A stretch of DNA of 64,000 bases from Pedobacter insulae (lineage in GTDB: Bacteria; Bacteroidota; Bacteroidia; Sphingobacteriales; Sphingobacteriaceae), in the NCBI RefSeq assembly GCF_900113525.1, contig NZ_FOPP01000002.1, forward strand, positions 494,897 through 558,896. The letters run 5' to 3'. A model generated the notes under the pieces. That model saw only the letters and a program-made list of their open reading frames with translations, did not search any database and was not told the origin of the DNA. Positions 62,384 through 64,000 of this stretch are shown one piece after another. Numbering within the stretch: position 1 is the first letter of the stretch; each line of letters opens with the position of its first letter. A program made the translations under genes and the position numbers.

Positions 62384-62545
62384 AAACACCCTCTCTCTGA
62401 GATTGAAAGGTGTTTGAGATACCTTTTAAATACCAAAACAATACCTTTAAGATACCCGGGGGGTATCGTGCGGGTATTAAAAAAGGTATTCCAAGGGTAT
62501 AGTTTAGGTAGTCATCAGGTAGTGAAAAGGTAGTTGAATCTCAGA
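62384..62545. repeat. 11-bp-phased inverted array of ATACC/GGTAT boxes
   Basis: ATACC occurs at 62419, 62430, 62441 and 62452, exactly 11 bases apart. Then GGTAT or GGTA occurs at 62462, 62473, 62485, 62496, 62507, 62518 and 62529, with spacings of 11, 12, 11, 11, 11, 11. The switch of orientation is centred on the near-palindrome GATACCCGGGGGGTATC. The array is flanked by TCTGAGATT (62396-62404) and its exact reverse complement (62537-62545), with AAACACC/GGTGTTT (62384-62390, 62409-62415) further left. Spacers are not conserved. The 11-base phase places all boxes on about one face of the helix, as in a cooperative protein-binding site. Confidence 0.8.
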
Positions 62546-62642
62546 CGAATGTCAGAAAAAGGCTCGAAATTTCTCGCGAAAGTTCAATATGTCTTATCCG
62601 TCTATAGCTTTACAGTTTTTTTGGATACACCATTCACTGTCA

Positions 62643-63008
62643 ATGAAAGAAGAAGCAATTGCAAGATTTGATTATCCTGAAGAACTTAAGGAAAAATTGG
62701 TAGAGCTGGTTGTTTACCAGAACTATTCAAAAGAAGAAGTAGCTAAAAAGTACGGTGTGGCAAATACCTACATCCTCACCAACTGGATTAATTTGTACAA
62801 GAAGAAATTAGAGAAAGGAGCCGTAACTTTAGCTCCTATGGAAAAGCCAAAGACTAAAGATGCCGCTGAGCTGAAGAATCGGATAAAGGATCTGGAGAAG
62901 GCATTGGAGAAGGCCAATGTACTTATCTACGGTCTGAACTCTATGATTGACCATGCTGAAAAGGCGCACAAAGTTCCCATTAGAAAAAAGGGTGGTACCA
63001 AACAGTAA
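62643..63008 (+). CDS. IS3-family transposase OrfA
   Basis: 121 residues from ATG 62643. A longer frame from 62589 would begin in the terminal inverted repeat and is not preferred. A helix-turn-helix lies at about residues 20-45 (S-K-E-E-V-A-K-K-Y-G-V then Y-I-L-T-N-W), followed by a leucine-zipper-like coiled coil at about 75-105. It binds the IS ends. Near its 3' end is an A6G heptamer for frameshifting into OrfB. Confidence 0.88.
   Translation: MKEEAIARFDYPEELKEKLVELVVYQNYSKEEVAKKYGVANTYILTNWINLYKKKLEKGAVTLAPMEKPKTKDAAELKNRIKDLEKALEKANVLIYGLNSMIDHAEKAHKVPIRKKGGTKQ
62984..62990 (+). promoter_or_regulatory. Programmed -1 ribosomal frameshift site (A6G)
   Basis: AAAAAAG lies in the correct phase (A AAA AAG) within OrfA. 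A -1 shift here continues through G-W-Y-Q-T-V-K-L-I-K-E-K-R-I-T-R-M-G-V-G without stop into OrfB, the standard IS3 route to the OrfAB transposase. A GGAG sequence near 63019 may stimulate the shift. Confidence 0.85.
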
Positions 63009-63037
63009 AGCTGATCAAGGAGAAACGCATTACAAGG

Positions 63038-63928
63038 ATGGGCGTCGGGCCACTTTGTAGACTGTTTGGTAAGAGCCGACAAGCATATTATGATCATCTC
63101 AGGCATTACTCCCGGCAGGAGGAGCAGGAAGAAATCGTCATTGAGATGGTCCATCAGGTTCGCAGGGAGCTCCCGGGATTGGGAGGTCATAAGCTCTATA
63201 AGTGCCTTTATACGCCCTTTCAGAGCCATGGGATAAAAATTGGAAGAGATAAGCTTTATACCATTTTGGGGAAACACAAGCTTTTGATAGATAGAAAAAG
63301 AAGAAGCCCCAGGACAACCCAGTCCAATCATTGGTTTAGACGATATCCCAATTTGATAAAGGAGATGGAGATAGTCCGTAGTAACCAGTTATGGGTCTCT
63401 GACATCACTTATATTTGCATAGGTTACGATTTCAATTACCTTTCGCTGATTACCGATGCCTATTCAAGAAAAATCATGGGCTATTGCCTTCATTCTTATC
63501 TGAATGCCCAAGGATCGGTGAATGCGCTGAAAATGGCCCTTAAAGATCGAAACTCGGAGGCTCCGCTGATCCATCACTCCGACAGGGGTGTGCAATACTG
63601 CAGCTATGATTACACATCATTGCTTCGAAATAATGATATTTCCATTAGTATGACCGAAAACGGAGAAGCATACGAAAACCCCATAGCCGAAAGAATAAAT
63701 GGGATTCTTAAAACAGAGTTCAAGCTTAATAGGGTATTTCAATCCAGAACCCAGGCAATGTTGGAAGTAACCAAGAGTATTGAATCCTATAATCATCTTC
63801 GACCCCACATGAGCTGTAATTACCTCACACCAACTGTAGCGCATACAACTAAGGAACCGTTAATCAAGCGGTGGAAGAACTGTAGGAAAAAGTATAAAAG
63901 AACTAATAAAAAACTATTAACTTTATAA
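63038..63928 (+). CDS. IS3-family transposase OrfB (DDE integrase domain)
   Basis: 296 residues. HTH_21-like region at about 45-100, then the rve integrase core with Asp in W-V-S-D-I-T-Y (about 126), Asp in H-H-S-D-R-G-V-Q-Y (about 186) and Glu in N-P-I-A-E-R-I-N-G (about 221), all three catalytic residues intact. The frame lies in -1 relative to OrfA. The ATG at 63038 could be used alone, but the main product is probably the frameshift fusion. The element appears intact and possibly active. Confidence 0.93.
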   Translation: MGVGPLCRLFGKSRQAYYDHLRHYSRQEEQEEIVIEMVHQVRRELPGLGGHKLYKCLYTPFQSHGIKIGRDKLYTILGKHKLLIDRKRRSPRTTQSNHWFRRYPNLIKEMEIVRSNQLWVSDITYICIGYDFNYLSLITDAYSRKIMGYCLHSYLNAQGSVNALKMALKDRNSEAPLIHHSDRGVQYCSYDYTSLLRNNDISISMTENGEAYENPIAERINGILKTEFKLNRVFQSRTQAMLEVTKSIESYNHLRPHMSCNYLTPTVAHTTKEPLIKRWKNCRKKYKRTNKKLLTL

Positions 63929-64000
63929 TTATTAACCCTTCCAAAACTGTAAAGGGAAACCCGTATCAGACCAACTGTAAACCTATATTAGTAGAAGACA

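Larger units (their letters stand above)
62590..64000 (+). mobile_element. IS3-family insertion sequence, about 1411 bp
   Basis: The left end from 62590 reads TGTCTT, then CTATAG and TTTACAGTT; the reverse complement of the last bases of the window reads TGTCTT, then ATATAG and TTTACAGTT at the same distances, with about 22 of 30 positions identical. These are terminal inverted repeats with the TG...CA ends of the IS3 family. Two overlapping transposase frames lie between them. The right end coincides with the last base of the window, so the target duplication cannot be checked and a few more bases may belong to it. Confidence 0.75.

Noticed and set aside
62419..62533. CRISPR-like array
   Set aside because: The repeated boxes are only 5 bases with 6-base spacers, and no cas gene is present; the geometry fits a protein-binding array.
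62927..63331. 134-residue minus-strand open frame across OrfA/OrfB
   Set aside because: Antisense to the intact IS3 transposase with DDE motif; a shadow frame.

Overview
The window looks like chromosomal DNA of a Bacteroidota bacterium, most likely a Pedobacter-like member of the Sphingobacteriaceae. The evidence is three complete SusC/SusD pairs, an ECF sigma/FecR pair, many secreted glycan-active enzymes, lipoproteins with Bacteroidota-type leaders, and promoter-like boxes of the TTTG/TAnnTTTG type. The genus is an inference from gene style; no 16S gene is present.

Left part (1-21 kb): a 5'-truncated APC permease, a secreted S9 peptidase and a multidomain GH43 arabinanase/xylosidase-type enzyme. 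Three copies of a perfect or near-perfect palindrome (about 60-73 bp each) surround these last two genes, and the third copy supplies the C-terminus and stop codon of the GH43. A small SusD fossil and a Nudix-type (NrtR/AraR-like) sugar regulator follow. Next comes a minus-strand operon (SusC, SusD, fasciclin lipoprotein, DUF5007-like lipoprotein) ending in a strong terminator. Downstream are an M61 peptidase, a DUF1080 protein, a MazG-like NTP pyrophosphohydrolase, a MaoC-type hydratase, and a 7TM-DISM membrane receptor whose C-terminus is an IS1595-transposase-like zinc ribbon plus helix-turn-helix.

Middle (21-37 kb): the first complete polysaccharide utilization locus, with SusC, SusD, a DUF4843-like lipoprotein, GH2 with a malectin domain, GH18, a second GH2, an alginate-lyase-family protein, GH88 unsaturated uronyl hydrolase and mannonate dehydratase UxuA. 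The set points to a uronic-acid-containing glycan: lyase cleavage, removal of the unsaturated uronate, then hexuronate catabolism. A convergent unknown lipoprotein/outer-membrane-barrel pair lies between this locus and a tRNA-Arg(TCT).

Right part (40-60 kb): a second locus starting 275 bp after the tRNA. It holds another GH88, an ECF sigma factor, FecR, an STN-containing SusC, SusD, a BNR-type beta-propeller (candidate lyase), a PQQ-type sugar dehydrogenase fused to cytochrome c, an Nramp-fold transporter without its metal-binding motifs, an SDR-type epimerase, a DapA-family aldolase, a large beta-propeller protein, GH20 hexosaminidase and a Gfo/Idh/MocA oxidoreductase. The genes from the BNR protein to the oxidoreductase are closely spaced and look like one transcription unit. 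GH88 plus GH20 suggests alternating uronate and N-acetylhexosamine. A secreted esterase on the minus strand follows.

Right edge (62.4-64 kb): an unusual array of GGTAT/ATACC boxes with 11-bp spacing, inverted about its centre, followed by an IS3-family element with recognisable terminal inverted repeats and a programmed -1 frameshift heptamer. The element appears to end exactly at the window edge.

Best candidates for something new: the receptor/transposase-domain fusion, the phased GGTAT array, and the metal-site-less Nramp homologue inside a uronate-type locus.
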